A DNA stretch of 64,000 bases from Plantago major (taxonomy: Eukaryota > Streptophyta > Magnoliopsida > Lamiales > Plantaginaceae): positions 88,426,414-88,490,413 of the forward strand of contig CM048839.1 of NCBI GenBank assembly GCA_026545765.1. Direction: 5' to 3'. Under the pieces are notes generated by a model. The model saw nothing but the letters and a program-made list of their open reading frames with translations, was not told the DNA's origin and made no database searches. Positions 24,146-36,017 of the stretch are shown here, piece after piece. Each line of letters starts with the position of its first letter. Position 1 is the first letter of the stretch. The position numbers and the translations under genes are program-made.

Positions 24146-24550
24146 CCTAGCGGTGGGACTTACCTCAAGGACAGCCAGTTTTGCACTTGCCTCCTCTACT
24201 GGAGTCGCAATACTAGGTGTGGTACCTCCTTTTCCTGTACCTCGACTCTCACTTCTACCGGCTTCTCAAGTGCCGGTGCAGGTACTACCTCAACTACCTC
24301 TGGTGTCTTAGCCTGGACCACCGTATTCTCGACTGGCAAGTGCAGGTAGCAAGAACATACTTCACCTTTACTGGCTCATCAAATGTCACCTCAACGGCTA
24401 GAACTTTGTGGGTTTTTGCGGTCGCCGGGAACTTACCCCTCTCTCTTTGCTAAAATCGGCCAACTAGATCCCCCAAAGTCTTCTCTAACCGCTTCAATCA
24501 ATGTCGAACCGATCATTCCACTCGATTTTCACTGCTTCAGCCCAGAACCT

Positions 24551-25637
24551 CTAGGAACGCTCCATGTGGTTCCTGATTGCCTGATCAGAACTTCCCGGCG
24601 CATTCGTAGTCTGAAACTGAACTGGTTGAGCTAGAACTGATTGTGCCTGTGGCGCATTCTCATAGAAGTTGTTGCCATCTTGGTTACCCTGCCTGTTACC
24701 ACGCTGTCTGGTCTGCACCCAATTAACTATTTCAGGAGTCGGGTTCTCGTTCATAATCTCTGGGAGGCTACACATGCTAGTTCCATGCCCAAAGTTACCG
24801 CAGAGATTGCACCGCTCACTCAATGGAGTGTTGGGAACCACACCTATACTTGCTGACCTTATCTGCTCGATTTGCTTGTCCAACTCAGTAGTACATGCCC
24901 CTGGAGTCCCTTCAACTGCTCGTTATCCCGCTCTCCTAGATTTATTTCTCGCACCCTTGAGCTGAGACACTGCTGCCAGTTTCGCGAAAACACCATTTAA
25001 TTCGTCAGAGGATGCTTCCGGGAATGAATTTTTACACGTCATATCAACCATGTTCTGACACTCCCAATTCAGACCCTCATAAAATCTGATGCACAGTGCA
25101 TATCGTCGATCATGTGGTGTGGGCATTGTGATAGCAACTGTAAGAAGTGTTTGTGAGCTTCATAGAAAGTCTCATCGTACATCTGCTGAAACTGCTTATC
25201 TGAGTACGAAGGTGCTGCGTTTTCTCGGGAGGGTAAAATTTATTCACATAGGCTTTATAAAGAGAATCCCAAGTAGGTAGAGAACCCCCAGTCTGGTTTA
25301 ACAGCCAGTTCCAAGCTTTATCCTGCAGCCACATCGGAAAAACCTTCTTCCTTATCTCTCCATCTGAAACTGTTACTCCTCTGGTTGTCAACGGAATCCC
25401 TGCAATCAGTACTTCGAACTCCTTGAGGAACCTTATCACATACTCATTGGCCATTCCGTAGAACTTGGGGAGATTATGGAAGTGGTAAGCTTTGAGTTCC
25501 AAATTTCTTGCCTCATTAGATAGCACGATTGCCGCTTTCCCGACCTTAACCTCGTCGGGCTGCATGTAGGCTTCATAGGTTAACTGAGCCATTGAAATAT
25601 CCTTTCTGATCAACCTGTTGTCAAAACTACATAACAC
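24551..25637 (-). CDS. Gag region of element 2
   Basis: The N-terminal part (about 25637-25110) has the gag core, with blocks like VIRFLKEFEVLIAGIP, LQDKAWNWLLNQTGG and SLYKAYVNKFYPP. The C-terminal part (about 24883-24551) has a CCHC knuckle, CNLCGNFGHGTSMC, and a Q/N-rich tail. It belongs to the Athila gag type. Confidence 0.85.
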
Positions 25638-25737
25638 GAAAACCTCGAAATATCCTTAGTTTCTGTTAGTGCACTAAACTTCAGGTAAATAGAAAACAAG
25701 TAAAAATTCACAATCAAGTGCTACAGTAGGAATTGGT

Positions 25738-25759
25738 TCCCCGGCAGCGGCACCAAATT
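25738..25759 (-). other. Primer binding site of element 2
   Basis: The minus strand reads AATT, TGGTGCC, GCTGCCGGGGA, one base different from the site in element 1, and directly abuts the 5' LTR. Confidence 0.83.
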
Positions 25760-26885
25760 TGATGTGCTCAAATTAATACTTAGGAAACAAGTAGTAAGCA
25801 GTTGTTGTAGACAGACAATGCAAACCACATAATCGTTCGCTAAGGAACCAATTAAGCTATCAAGCGGTTGAAAGCAAACAGTCGCTTGTGAAGATAACTT
25901 GATTTGTTTGGTTTTGATTACTTCTAATAACTAGAAAACAGAAAAGTGATGTAAAGTTTAAAATCAATGAGACAGAGAGAACACAACAGTTATGATCGAG
26001 TAATGCAAATTCGCTCCAGGGAAATCGTTCATATTTGTCACACGGTCGGTGTATATAAAATCGATCAATCCAACCTCAACTAATCGTCATTTGAATGTTT
26101 TGAACTAGAGTAATCGTGGGTCGTCAATTCACGATCCTCAACCGAAAACGATTTAGAAAATCTTGAACTAGCGAATTGGATTGATTGTTTTTACGAAGAT
26201 TTTGAACTAGACGAACCTATATGAACGAATCCTAACTCTAGAAGCGGATACGCAAAACTGTCACATAACTACTGTGTTCGGAGTGGTTTAGCTACTCATA
26301 GTAGAAGCAAAGATCAAAGACTTCAAAGTATTGCATATGATAAACATAGACTTGTTGATAATCGCACGCAAGCTCATACAATTCGATAAACAGAAGAAAA
26401 CACGAATCGAAGAGATAAACGATAGAGAATTATCAAATATTACCAAGAATTCGATATCAATCCTTCAACAATGATGAAAACCAAGCTCCAATTATGTCTC
26501 AATGTCAAAGTATAAATATGGAGCTTTTTTCTAAGAACTAGGTTAAAAGAAAAGTATGAAAGAAAGAATCCAAAATCTCAACTAATAAGGAAAAAACGAT
26601 TTCTGATTTTGCGCGTCTCGCCGCGGTGGGCTATTTCCCTCGCCGCGGTGAGTCTTGTCGCATTATATATCGGCTCGCTTAATCTCGCCGCGGCAAGCTT
26701 CGATCTTGATGACAAAGGTAGCCTCGTAAAATCTCGCCGCGGCAATCAAAAACCCGAATTCCTTACAAAACAAAACCAATACACCAAAACATAAAATTGT
26801 ACAAAAACTACTATAAAACTAAGAACAAAGACTAACAAAAACCGCTAAAAAGGACTAAATGAGACTCTAAATTATCGTCTCATCA
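25760..26885 (-). repeat. 5' LTR of gag-protease element 2
   Basis: 1126 bp with TGATG...CATCA ends. It is shorter than its partner mainly because the GC-rich palindrome patch (26610-26745) has lost units. Confidence 0.92.
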
Positions 26886-26981
26886 GTTCTAGTATGGTGT
26901 GAGATAAAGAGATATCGAGGGGTCCCATGTGCACCTCATAATTGGGCCTTCGGGTCAACCTATATTGTTGAGGTTTAAGTC

Positions 26982-27500
26982 CATGGGTGAATAGACTTAA
27001 AAAGTTTTTGTGTCTAACAATATTTCTCTTGTGCTTGCTGATACTTATATTCAGAGTACGGAAGACTTTGTTAAGTTTTAAGCAACTTCAGAAAGCAGTA
27101 AGATAAATAGATAGACATGTAGCTTGTTGAAAGTAAGTGCAGAAAGTAAATAACACTTGTTTATAGTGGTATTTAAAGGTGGCGTATTCCTTTAACTAAT
27201 CCACTCTGTCCTTTCTCAGGACTTGAATTCACTAAGACATAAAATTGAGTTCCGTTACAAAATCCTATCCTTAGCTAAATTCATTTGTACCCTAAGTTCA
27301 CAACTTAGTGACCTTGAACTTTATTGACTTCCCAATCCAAATACTCCGGTTTCTTCCAAGGGGTTTTCCTTAACTTCCAAGCTATAACTTGCTGACACTT
27401 GCACTTATCACAAAAAGACTTTCGCTCTCTGAATATAAGTATCAAATATCTGAGAAACTGTGTTATTGACAAAAGTTTGAAAAGACTATTCATCCCCCCC
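26982..27500. mobile_element. Palindromic element built from LTR-end sequence
   Basis: The left arm (26985-27071, ggtgaatagacttaaaaag...) and right arm (27415-27500) are inverted copies. Both match the LTR end near 59411-59520. The centre also matches that LTR (compare 27150-27290 with 59610-59740). A 7-bp direct repeat, ttaagtc (26975-26981 and 27501-27507), brackets it like a target duplication. No coding capacity. Confidence 0.65.
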
Positions 27501-27904
27501 TTAAGTCTTTTACTTTGCCGTTATCTGGACCAACATGGATGATGTTCCTCAGCAATAGAAATATCCTTTTTCTTCTAAAAAAAAAGATTTTATACTAAAT
27601 ATAGATCATTATATATTAAACATATGCAATTTAATCTAAAATATCATTATGATTGGATGGCACATGAAAGCCATTATGAGCTATGTAAAAAAAAAGTGGG
27701 TCGACCCGTGAAAAAATCAGGCTGTATAGTTTTTTTTTTTTTTTTGTAAATTAAATTGCCAATGTTTATCTATTGTGTAGGACTCTCAATATATTGTGGA
27801 CTGAGACGTATCCTATGGGGAACATATTTACATATTTCGAAGAACACAAGGCCTGTAAGGCCTATTTATGCATTTTACCCATCTTTATGTTGGAGAATCT
27901 TTTG

Positions 27905-27935
27905 TACTCCCTCCGTCTTGCAAACTTCATACATT
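27905..27935. mobile_element. Truncated Stowaway-like MITE end
   Basis: TA followed by CTCCCTCCGTC, the Stowaway terminal signature. No matching second end was found nearby. Confidence 0.4.
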
Positions 27936-28190
27936 GATTATTTTCGTACGTTATTATTAGGCATGTAGTTTTTTCATACATTACTAAGGCCCTGTTCGTT
28001 TCGTCTGAATATAACTGAACTGTACTAAACTGATCTGAGCTGAATTTATTTGTAGTATCAAAAAAACTAAGCAGATTTCAAGTGAATGAAGCTGAACTGA
28101 ACTGAAATTAATGAGTTTTCAAATGAAGAAAAGCCACCCAAACTTAACAAATAATTAAAAAAAAAAAATTATATTTTGACATAAATTATA

Positions 28191-28423
28191 CTCCCTCTAT
28201 TTCAGAGAAAGTGTTACAATTTGGATTTGCACCAATTTTAAGAAAAAGTAGAAAGTACAAGTGGTCCCCCTGATTATTAGAGATTAACTGAGTGGCATAT
28301 TGTAATAAAAGTGAAAGGTAGGGACTTTTATTATTTAACTAATTTTCATAAATGGAAATTGTAACACTTTTAGTGAAACGCCGGAAAGGGAAAGTTGTAA
28401 CACTTTCTCTGAAATGGAGGGAG
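28191..28423. mobile_element. Stowaway MITE (Tc1/mariner type), 233 bp
   Basis: Inverted ends of about 30 bp begin CTCCCTC(T/C)ATTTCAGAG and continue to GTGTTACAA, with one mismatch in the first 20. TA dinucleotides flank both ends. It lies about 700 bp before the start codon of the zinc-ribbon gene. 28424-29116 otherwise holds that gene's upstream region and nothing else recognised. Confidence 0.92.
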
Positions 28424-29116
28424 TACAATGTTAACATATTTTCACTTTTAATCATTTATTTTAATTTTTTACTCAAACTACGAGCCTGAAATAGATGCGG
28501 GCAGAAATTGGTAAATTTGCAAATGTTTTACGGTCAATCACATAACTTTTACAGATTTGAGTCCAGTTCAGTCAAGTTGTATTTACAATTGCAGATTCGA
28601 TAAATTTTACTGTGATTGGTAGCAGAATTTGGCCTTACCAGATCTACAATTTTTTGCAGAATTTGTTGCAAATTGAAATGTCAAGGGGAGCTGACATTCA
28701 TTTTTGCGGTGAATGAAGGGCCTGCTTATTTTTGCGGGCCGAGAATTATGTAATTGAAGGTTCCGTTTTTCTGCCAATCATTGCGAAAATTCATCAAATC
28801 TACCGTCAATACTTAAATTTTGTGGATTTTCGACTTACCAATTACTCCCGCCGCGGAGTTTATTTTGAGGTGTTGGAATGCAAAATCCCAAATGAGTGGG
28901 ACCCAAAATCTTAGTAGGTGGGGGTGGGACTGAATTAACAGCATCCACTAGTTATCGGGTCAAGTCGGTTCGAATCGATAGATCCGACTTGAGTCCGACA
29001 ATCCTGAGGTCATACTCAAACCCACGAGAAATAGGAAGAATTAGAAGGAAATTGAAAAAAAAAAGAAAAACAAAAGAAGAGTTCTCTGATAAGCTTTGCT
29101 CTCATCATTTCCGTCC

Positions 29117-32100
29117 ATGGCGAGCAGTCGACTGCCTTGGCACCCGTTACTCCGTCCAGAACCTCGAAATCGTCTCCACCTCAAGCCTAATTCACTCCAC
29201 ATCCGCCATTCTTCCTCTATACGCGCCTTTCAGCGGAGCGATTTCGATGGTTTCGCCAAGCGTGTGGCTTCCGGCGAAGCTTGGCGCGACGCCTGGAGAA
29301 AAGCTAACGACGGCTTCGAACAGTTTGTCTACGAGACCAGGAAGACGGCCGAGCGAATCGACCGCCAATACGCCGTCTCGCGTCGTCTCTCTGATGCTGC
29401 ACAGTCTGCTGCCGAGCAAGCTCGTGTGATTGACCGTGAGTTCGAGATTACTCGCCGGTGGAGGACTTTTTCTATGGATTTCACTCAGAATTTGCCTAGG
29501 GTATGGACTAATTTGTGTTTTGTGATGAGAATTTTTAACGGCTTGTGTTTGTGGTGACCAATTTGGTATTTGTTTGCTTGCAGTACAGGAGGCATTTTAG
29601 TAATTTTATCGATGCGCCGATAGGAAGGACTTTCGCTGTAAGTGTTTATGGAACGTATGCTGTTTGAATTTGCACGTTGCATGTTGTGCTGCTATTTGAT
29701 TGTTTGGTGAAGTTTATGATTGGTTTAAAGTTCATATGAAGCCCCAGGGCTAGGTCTGCGTCCATTCAGTTATCATTGTGCGTATTACACCTGTCTAACA
29801 TAAATTTACATATGCCACTTAGCACGCAATGACATAAATCTACATTCAGTTATCATTGGAGTTGCTCGATTTATGTTGTGGACATCATATTCCTTGCTTG
29901 TCATTTAGTAGAGCCAAAACAAAAAAGAAAAACAGTTATCCTAAATAGCCTCTCAATCAATTTAATCTTTCAGATGATGTTGTCATTCTATCTGGTGCTA
30001 TAATTCAACATGGAGAATCGGGATTATTGGATAACGATTTATTGTCATGCCAGTTAAAGAGTTTAAGCATAATCAAAAGAAGATATGTATGTTAGGTTTA
30101 GCAATATATGTAGTGGTTCACCTAGTTTATGAAACTTGCACATATCTGGAGCTGTTCATTGTATGCCATCAGGAAGTGTATTTCTGCTGCTTCACCTTTA
30201 GAGTTTAGAGTTTACATGGAGTCATGGAGCAATATTAGAATTAATTTTTCTGGACTTCTTAGCAATGAACTCATGGAGTTTAAACAATCATACAGACTGT
30301 ATGATGATTGTATGGTGATTTCAAGGACACATGTAGCTGTTAAGGGATCTATATGCAATGCGTGATATGCTATTATCCACACACCAATTTCAGTATACTC
30401 CTTTGTTTTGCAGACACTTTTCTTCGTATGGTTTGCTCTGTCAGGATGGCTGTTCCGGATTCTGATTTTTGCGACGTGGGTACTACCATTTGCTGGACCT
30501 CTTCTTATTGGTGCAGTAGCCAATAACCTTGTCATTAAGGTACAAGCATTAACTAAAAAGTGCTATCCTTTCCTTGATGGGTTTAAACTTTTTATTGATT
30601 GTTTCACAGTTTTGGGAACATCATGCCTTTTATTCCCATTGATTAGGTTCTTGTCAAGCCATGGATTGTATAGTGCTTCACTTTAAGTGGGTGGGGTAAA
30701 TGTTTCAATTTTTGATGCTGTGCGGCGCTATCTTCTTTTCATTTGTTGTGAACTAGAAGAACATTCGTATATCTACAACTGAGTTGTTATATGTATCTGA
30801 TTCATGAATATATGGAAGCATCAATAAATGCATTAACTCTGGTTCTAAATTGTGTACCTGGTAATTAGTAAAAGACAGGTATTCAGAGAACGTGGCTTTC
30901 TTGCTGAATCTATTAATAAATACTCCAACTTACGATTATTAATGACCGAAACAGAAAACAGTGATAGATTCTATAAAATGCGACGCTTCCATCCCCAACC
31001 GTGAAAGACTTACTCTTTCTGATTGCGGAAACATAGTATATGCAAAGAAAATGAATTTTACAGGAAAGATAACAAGTTATATTGCTCAGTGAATTAAAAT
31101 CACATACAGATAAACAGTATTCTCTTGGATAAAGGGAAAAAACCCTAGTTCTTCAAAAGAGTATATTAGTTAATCTACATAATATGAAATGATTATATAC
31201 TAGCTAAGCCTAAACATAGGAAATACTGAATATTTGAAAAATATATTATGATTGATCAGAGGTCCATAATATAAAAAATAATGAGCCAAGCTCATCCTTC
31301 CTCTTGCTGAGTGCATCCGTGCGTGTGTTCACCTTTTCCAAGATATTCTTGTACTGTATCATTTCCCCATGTAGTGGTCTCAAAGTTGGGCCGTAGGAAC
31401 AATAGGGTCCGTAGTGCTTACTAATTTATACCTTAATGGGTCCAGGCCCTACCCATACCCATTTAGACCTTAATGGGTAGCGTCTGCTAAGCTTTTTCAT
31501 TCTTAGAGTTGTTTCTGCTATCATATTTGATTGTTTTAGCTCATACATGACGTGCTCATAATAAAATTATTTGATGTCAAACTGGTTCATTTTGAATCTT
31601 TGCCCTGTTTCTACTATCATAATTGGTTAGTTAGCTTGGATTTTTAAATGCTCATATGTGTTTATTATATGTCAAACTGGTTTATTACTTGGCATGAATC
31701 ATTTGCTGAAACTGTCTGGCCCAATCGGTTCTATTGGTCCTGTTCTGGGTCCTTAATCGGTCCACGTTCGGATGTTATCCTACTCATTGAGACCACTACT
31801 CCTGAGCCCAAAGTTGACGCTGTCCTGCTATTTATACTTTGATTTGCATTTCTTGATTATACTAGTTCCCAATCTACAATATGTATTAAGGTGTTCTTAT
31901 CATCGTTTCCAACTTATTCCTAAGTTCTTGGCATCAAATATATTTCTTGTCAATTGTTAAAACCCTCTAAGACTGTCTTCACCAATAAAACCTCTCTTGC
32001 CACATAATTTTTTCGCTGATCTTATCCCTAACACCAAAATCTGCAAAAGCAAAACCCTCTGCAAAGCGTTTATCAATCCCGGATAGAGGCGCGTAGCAGC

Positions 32101-33159
32101 ACGCCAAAAAATCTGGGATAGCGTGAGCTGGATGGCTGGGATGCTGAAGTGATATATATCATATAATATAACTTACATAATGAAAGTATGTGTTAGTTAA
32201 AAATAAGCTTAGAATAACTGACTTAATAGTAATAAGTCGTAGAATTCTTCATAGAGAGTCATTAAGTCAAGCAAAGTCAAGGAAATTGATTGTAAATTGG
32301 TCGCTTGCCCCCAAAAGTCACTGTCCCAATGCTATCTCGCCGGTATCCCAGTCCGGGAAACGCCGGGGTGCTATGCAACCAAGGATAGAGGTATCTATTC
32401 CAAGCAGGCCTGAAACTGCTTTGTATAGCTGGGATCGCACGGGATCCTGGCGCGATGACAACACTGCCGTCAAATCCTCTTCTTCCTTTTCTAATCCCAT
32501 ATTGACTTTATTTTTTCAACTTCACTACATGCTATAGATTAAGTTAAATGCTGCAATAGAATCTCAATAAATAATAACAAAAATTACATTATTTAAAAAT
32601 TTCAAGAAAAGGTTAAATTAGACCTAGAAAGAATACAAAAAAGGGATATGACAAAGAAAGGAAAATAACAAAGACAAAAAAAAAAAGAAAAAAGAACAAA
32701 AACTATTAAATAAAAAACGAAGTAAAAACTGCGTGATACAGGTCTGCCCCCACTCGCCCAACATCCATCTCATCCGCCAGTGAGACTGCCCTGAGAGGTG
32801 TCCCCATTAGAAAGTCCTAAAACTATATACAATTCTTTATTTGCTTATGCTTTTGCTATATCAATTTTATTGTTACAGCTTTCATCCTGCTCCTTGCATA
32901 ACCCTACCGTAGCGCCGAGAATAATCTGAGCTATCTTCATTTTTCTATTTTGATTTCTTTTTAATGGTGCAAGCAGGGAGACTGCCCAGCTTGTAAGAGG
33001 CAATTTGTTGGATATAAGAACCAAACGGTACGATGTACAAGCTGTGGGAATGTTGTTTGGCAACCAAAAGGTGACTTTTTCTCAAGAGGAGCCAAAGGCA
33101 GTAAGCCCTCTTCAAAGTCTCAACCAGATATCATTGATGTTGAATTTGAAGAGAAATGA
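29117..33159 (+). CDS. Predicted plastid membrane protein with C-terminal zinc ribbon, function unknown
   Basis: Four exons (29117-29500, 29584-29637, 30414-30539, 32977-33159), all phase-0 GT-AG junctions, give 248 residues. Residues 1-45 are S/R/L-rich without acidic residues, as in a chloroplast transit peptide. Residues about 50-125 are charged and helical (RKTAERIDRQYAVSRR), probably coiled coil. Exon 3 encodes a 42-residue hydrophobic stretch that could span the membrane once or twice. The last exon encodes CPAC, 14 residues, CTSC, a zinc ribbon, then an S/K-rich linker and an acidic end (DVEFEEK). Small zinc ribbons of this type occur in plant plastid proteins, but I cannot assign a named function. 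The start is the ATG in a good context (CCATGGCG); an upstream in-frame codon is not ATG. The 3' end faces the next gene's 3' end 407 bp away. Confidence 0.85.
30540..32976 (+). other. Long intron 3 of the zinc-ribbon gene
   Basis: 2437 bp starting GTACAAGC and ending GCAAGCAG. It contains a GC-richer patch (about 32290-32480) unlike its surroundings that could be a transposon relic. No feature with termini was recognised. Confidence 0.7.
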
Positions 33160-33565
33160 TTAAAGATCCCATTATGGCTGTGAGTTGAACCTTCCATGTG
33201 GATATTCCTAGTATTATCTTCTATGCTTAGAGCTTGTCATCGTTGTTTTAACTTCGCATCCCCCCAACACATGTAATCAATATTCCTCAAATTCAGAAAC
33301 TATGATAGATATGCAATTCATTATTATGTGAAAGATTACTTTCAGTCCTACGTAAATGCATACAAGTTACAGCAGTATTGCTAATCTATGTTGGATTCGT
33401 GTAAGCTAGATTGAGTTTGTCTTTGAACATAGTATTATCCATTGGTTTTGGTGTTCTGTTACATATTAGGTGTCTCATCATTACTATAGTAATCTGCGGG
33501 GATCTTTCTTGCACCATAATGACCAAGTAACTTTACTTTTTTTTTTTTTTTGACTTGCAACGTTA

Positions 33566-36017
33566 TCACATCGAGTTGAATGACTGAATAGACTCAATCC
33601 TGTTATGATTATTACTGGCTGCCCAACAGGGGTCACGCATCTCCAGCAGATTGAAAATGATTGATGTCCAAAGTCTTGATTGCATCTTGTCTTCAAAAGA
33701 AAGCTTGATAATGCCATTTTTTGTCTTCAGACAAAGAAAAGAGTTATCCTGGTATTCAAACCTTTCCTCTGTTATGTTTGTCACCTTATCTGGCAAAATG
33801 AAAGGTGAAACTTGTTAGCACAGGCTTCACCGTCACGACATATTTTTATTTCACTTCAGTATCCCTTCTGGTTTAGATGACTCTGAGCTGTATGATACAA
33901 TAAAATGAACATATAATAATAAAATTGCAGATATGTGCATGTCCGTGAGAAGAAAAAAGAAGTGCCACAATTTCTGAGAGGGTAACAAAAACAGTACACT
34001 CTTTTGCAGATGTGAGGGCTCCTCCAAAGTACTTCTTTTTGAAAGTGAACATCAGATAGTCATGCTTTAGATAGACACTAACCCTTGCACATTCCCTGCG
34101 TCCTGTAAAGCACGTGCTATAGTCAAATTCAAGCTCGATTGCTTGTAGAAAAATAAAGACCGATGTAATTTGTAAATTATGGAGATCCAAGTATTCGCAT
34201 AACTATTGTTTTTCATGAAAAACATAAAAAAAATAATAAAATAGACATACCTGAAGGCATAATTATGCATATCTGAGCACCTATCTTAAGCATCTCTTGA
34301 GCTCTAGCAAGGGGTTCTACCATGGCCCTTGATTTGAGAACGTTTGCTCCTCTTAAACCTGATACAGTAGTCTACATTATATCTGTTTTTAAGAATTTTT
34401 GCAACCTGTCACAATTTGAATAAAGAAATTGCAGAAAATGGATATGAACGAGTAGAAAAGGTATGTATGACTTGCATGTTGCTGTCTTGGCTGTAATGGC
34501 CATCATGTCTATAGGACTTTGAACGGCCATGCCAGAGTCCACAGCTGCTCTAACTTGTGCCCTTCGTGCACCAAGACACTCTGCTGCTTCTGCACATGCT
34601 GTGGTTACTAGTGCAGCAGCCGAAGAGAGTACACTGCCCATATCCTGGTCCCATGTTCCAGGTCCCCCATCTGGGAATGGAGAATTACATGGCGTTGCTG
34701 TAGCGCTGCTGATTCCAGCAATGGCTGCAGCAAGTTGTGTGAGCGAAAGTGCCGCATGCAGTTCCGCTGTGTGGAGTCGTCTTTCCTCTTTATTTTTCTC
34801 TTTCCGTGATCGTATCAATCTAGTCAATGATTTACTGCTCAGCCATGTCTTCAGGTTATTAAAATCCATCTACAAGTGCACCACAAGTTTTCATCAACAC
34901 AGATGATGTCAATTAGACCTGGGTTTTTTTGCAATAGTTGGAACTTTTCTAGAAGTGCTCATAAAATTGAGCATACTGTATATCTGTGGGTTTTTGCAAT
35001 AGTTGAAAGGGTGTTTTTGCAGATTTTTAATTGTAGACAAGAGAAGCTAGAAGTTAGTTTAAAGATATTGTTGTTGGTACCAACACCTGCTAGGAATAAG
35101 CTGGAGTAGTTGCCAATACCTACTTGTTGACATGAATTTCAGATCTTGTCTAAATGTATGATTACCTCAATGTTTTCATGCTTCCTTAATACTTGTGTTC
35201 CATCAGCACCTCTCAAGTTTTCATCTCGATCGTTTGTATCAGGAGGTGACAACAGTTTCTGGTAAAGAAACAATATATGTGAATTATAATTGCATTTACT
35301 GTAGCCAAATGATGGATGTCTGATGTATGAACCCATTGATTAGTGTTTTCGAATTAGCTTGCCTTTATAGTTTATTATGCTGGGAGTACTACATCCTATT
35401 GGAGTTTCACAATTTTCCAAAAGTTGACTGTACTAACATACGGAGTGCAATGAATAATTACTCTTGGTTACTTCTATTATTCTTTATTTTATTTTATTTT
35501 TGCGTTGGATGCGGAAACCTTCTAGGATGATTGCACATGGTAGCTGATGCTTGGTTTCATGATAAAACATGCAAAATTCTGAGTAAATATATGGGTTGGA
35601 TGTTTCTTCTTGGACTCAACTACAACGTTTTCTTTTAAACTATTTATGTTTCCACAACGTTCTCTTTAAATTATCCATGTTTTCGCCTGTGAAAATTTCC
35701 ATACCGATTCATATGTGTTTTTGAAATACGAGTCTTTTGTTAGTGTGAAAGTTCTACATTTTGGATGTGTGACATGTCTGTCTCAAAGGTTGGTGGATAA
35801 TATGGCAATCACTGAATGCGTCTATCAAGGATTGGATGCATGTTGCCTAGTTAGTGATTGACAAGAGATAGTTTCTCACATTGGGTGAAAATATTTGTAG
35901 GAAGTCAGATGCAGATGAGCTCCAAGATCGGCACAGGAACTCCAACGCATGATTAGGGCTCTCTGCAATCTCCTGTTGCTTATAGGAACACACTCTTCTC
36001 TCCTTGCTAGCAAACAT
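33566..36017 (-). CDS. VAN3-binding / FORKED-like protein (Auxin_canalis domain plus PH-like domain)
   Basis: Family proteins bind the ARF-GAP VAN3/SFC through their N-terminal part and phosphoinositides through a PH-like domain, at the trans-Golgi and plasma membrane. They act in PIN traffic and leaf-vein closure. Six exons on the minus strand: 36017-35880, 35258-35166, 34869-34476, 34358-34251, 34102-33998, 33789-33566, 353 residues in frame. Exon 1 has the EFLCRSWSSSA motif, matching the family's EFLSRSWS. Exon 3 has the conserved LHAALSLTQLAAAIAGI, a DMGSVLSSAAALVTTACAEAAE block, and AVDSGM. Exon 4 has LKSRAMVEPLARAQEM. Exons 5-6 hold the short PH-like domain (KYFGGALTSAKE, FLCLKTKNGIIKLSFED, LWTSIIFNLL). 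Intron 3 appears to be GC-AG. The exon 5/6 donor (T|GTACTG) is weak and least certain. It is shorter than FORKED1, so it is probably a FORKED-LIKE member. Confidence 0.88.
34359..34475 (-). other. Probable GC-AG intron in the VAN3-binding-like gene
   Basis: On the minus strand the exon ends ..GCAACAT and the intron begins GCAAGTC. The acceptor is ..GTATCAG. Only this junction gives phase 1 to match the next exon (AT-C-LRGANVLK). The nearest GT, two bases further in, breaks the frame. Confidence 0.78.

Larger units (their letters stand above)
21005..26885 (-). mobile_element. Non-autonomous gag-protease LTR element 2 (TR-GAG-like)
   Basis: A 5881-bp element with LTRs at 21005-22208 and 25760-26885 and a perfect 5-bp target duplication, gttct (21000-21004 and 26886-26890). 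The minus-strand order is the same as in element 1: 5' LTR, primer site (25738-25759), gag core (about 25560-25110), CCHC knuckle (about 24830-24780), protease (about 24145-23585), a 1.35 kb non-coding domain, polypurine tract next to 22209, 3' LTR. Pol is absent. It is a sister family of element 1 and not a second copy, since LTRs and coding parts are clearly diverged. The LTRs of this element differ by 3-4 percent by eye, plus length differences in a GC-rich repeat patch. The structure looks whole; the coding part has a few breaks. Confidence 0.9.

Noticed and set aside
27985-28735. Possible hAT or Harbinger element starting ggccctgttcgttt and ending near gaagggcctgc
   Set aside because: The two ends match over only six or seven bases and no convincing target duplication was found.
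28732-28914. Short plus-strand ORF upstream of the zinc-ribbon gene
   Set aside because: Lies in a probable promoter region and has no recognisable sequence.
30129-30365. Open plus-strand stretch in intron 2 of the zinc-ribbon gene
   Set aside because: The downstream exon continues the protein in phase without it. No conserved pattern.
32190-32537. Open plus-strand stretch in intron 3 of the zinc-ribbon gene
   Set aside because: The translation resembles no protein and the zinc-ribbon exons splice cleanly past it. The higher GC may reflect a repeat relic.
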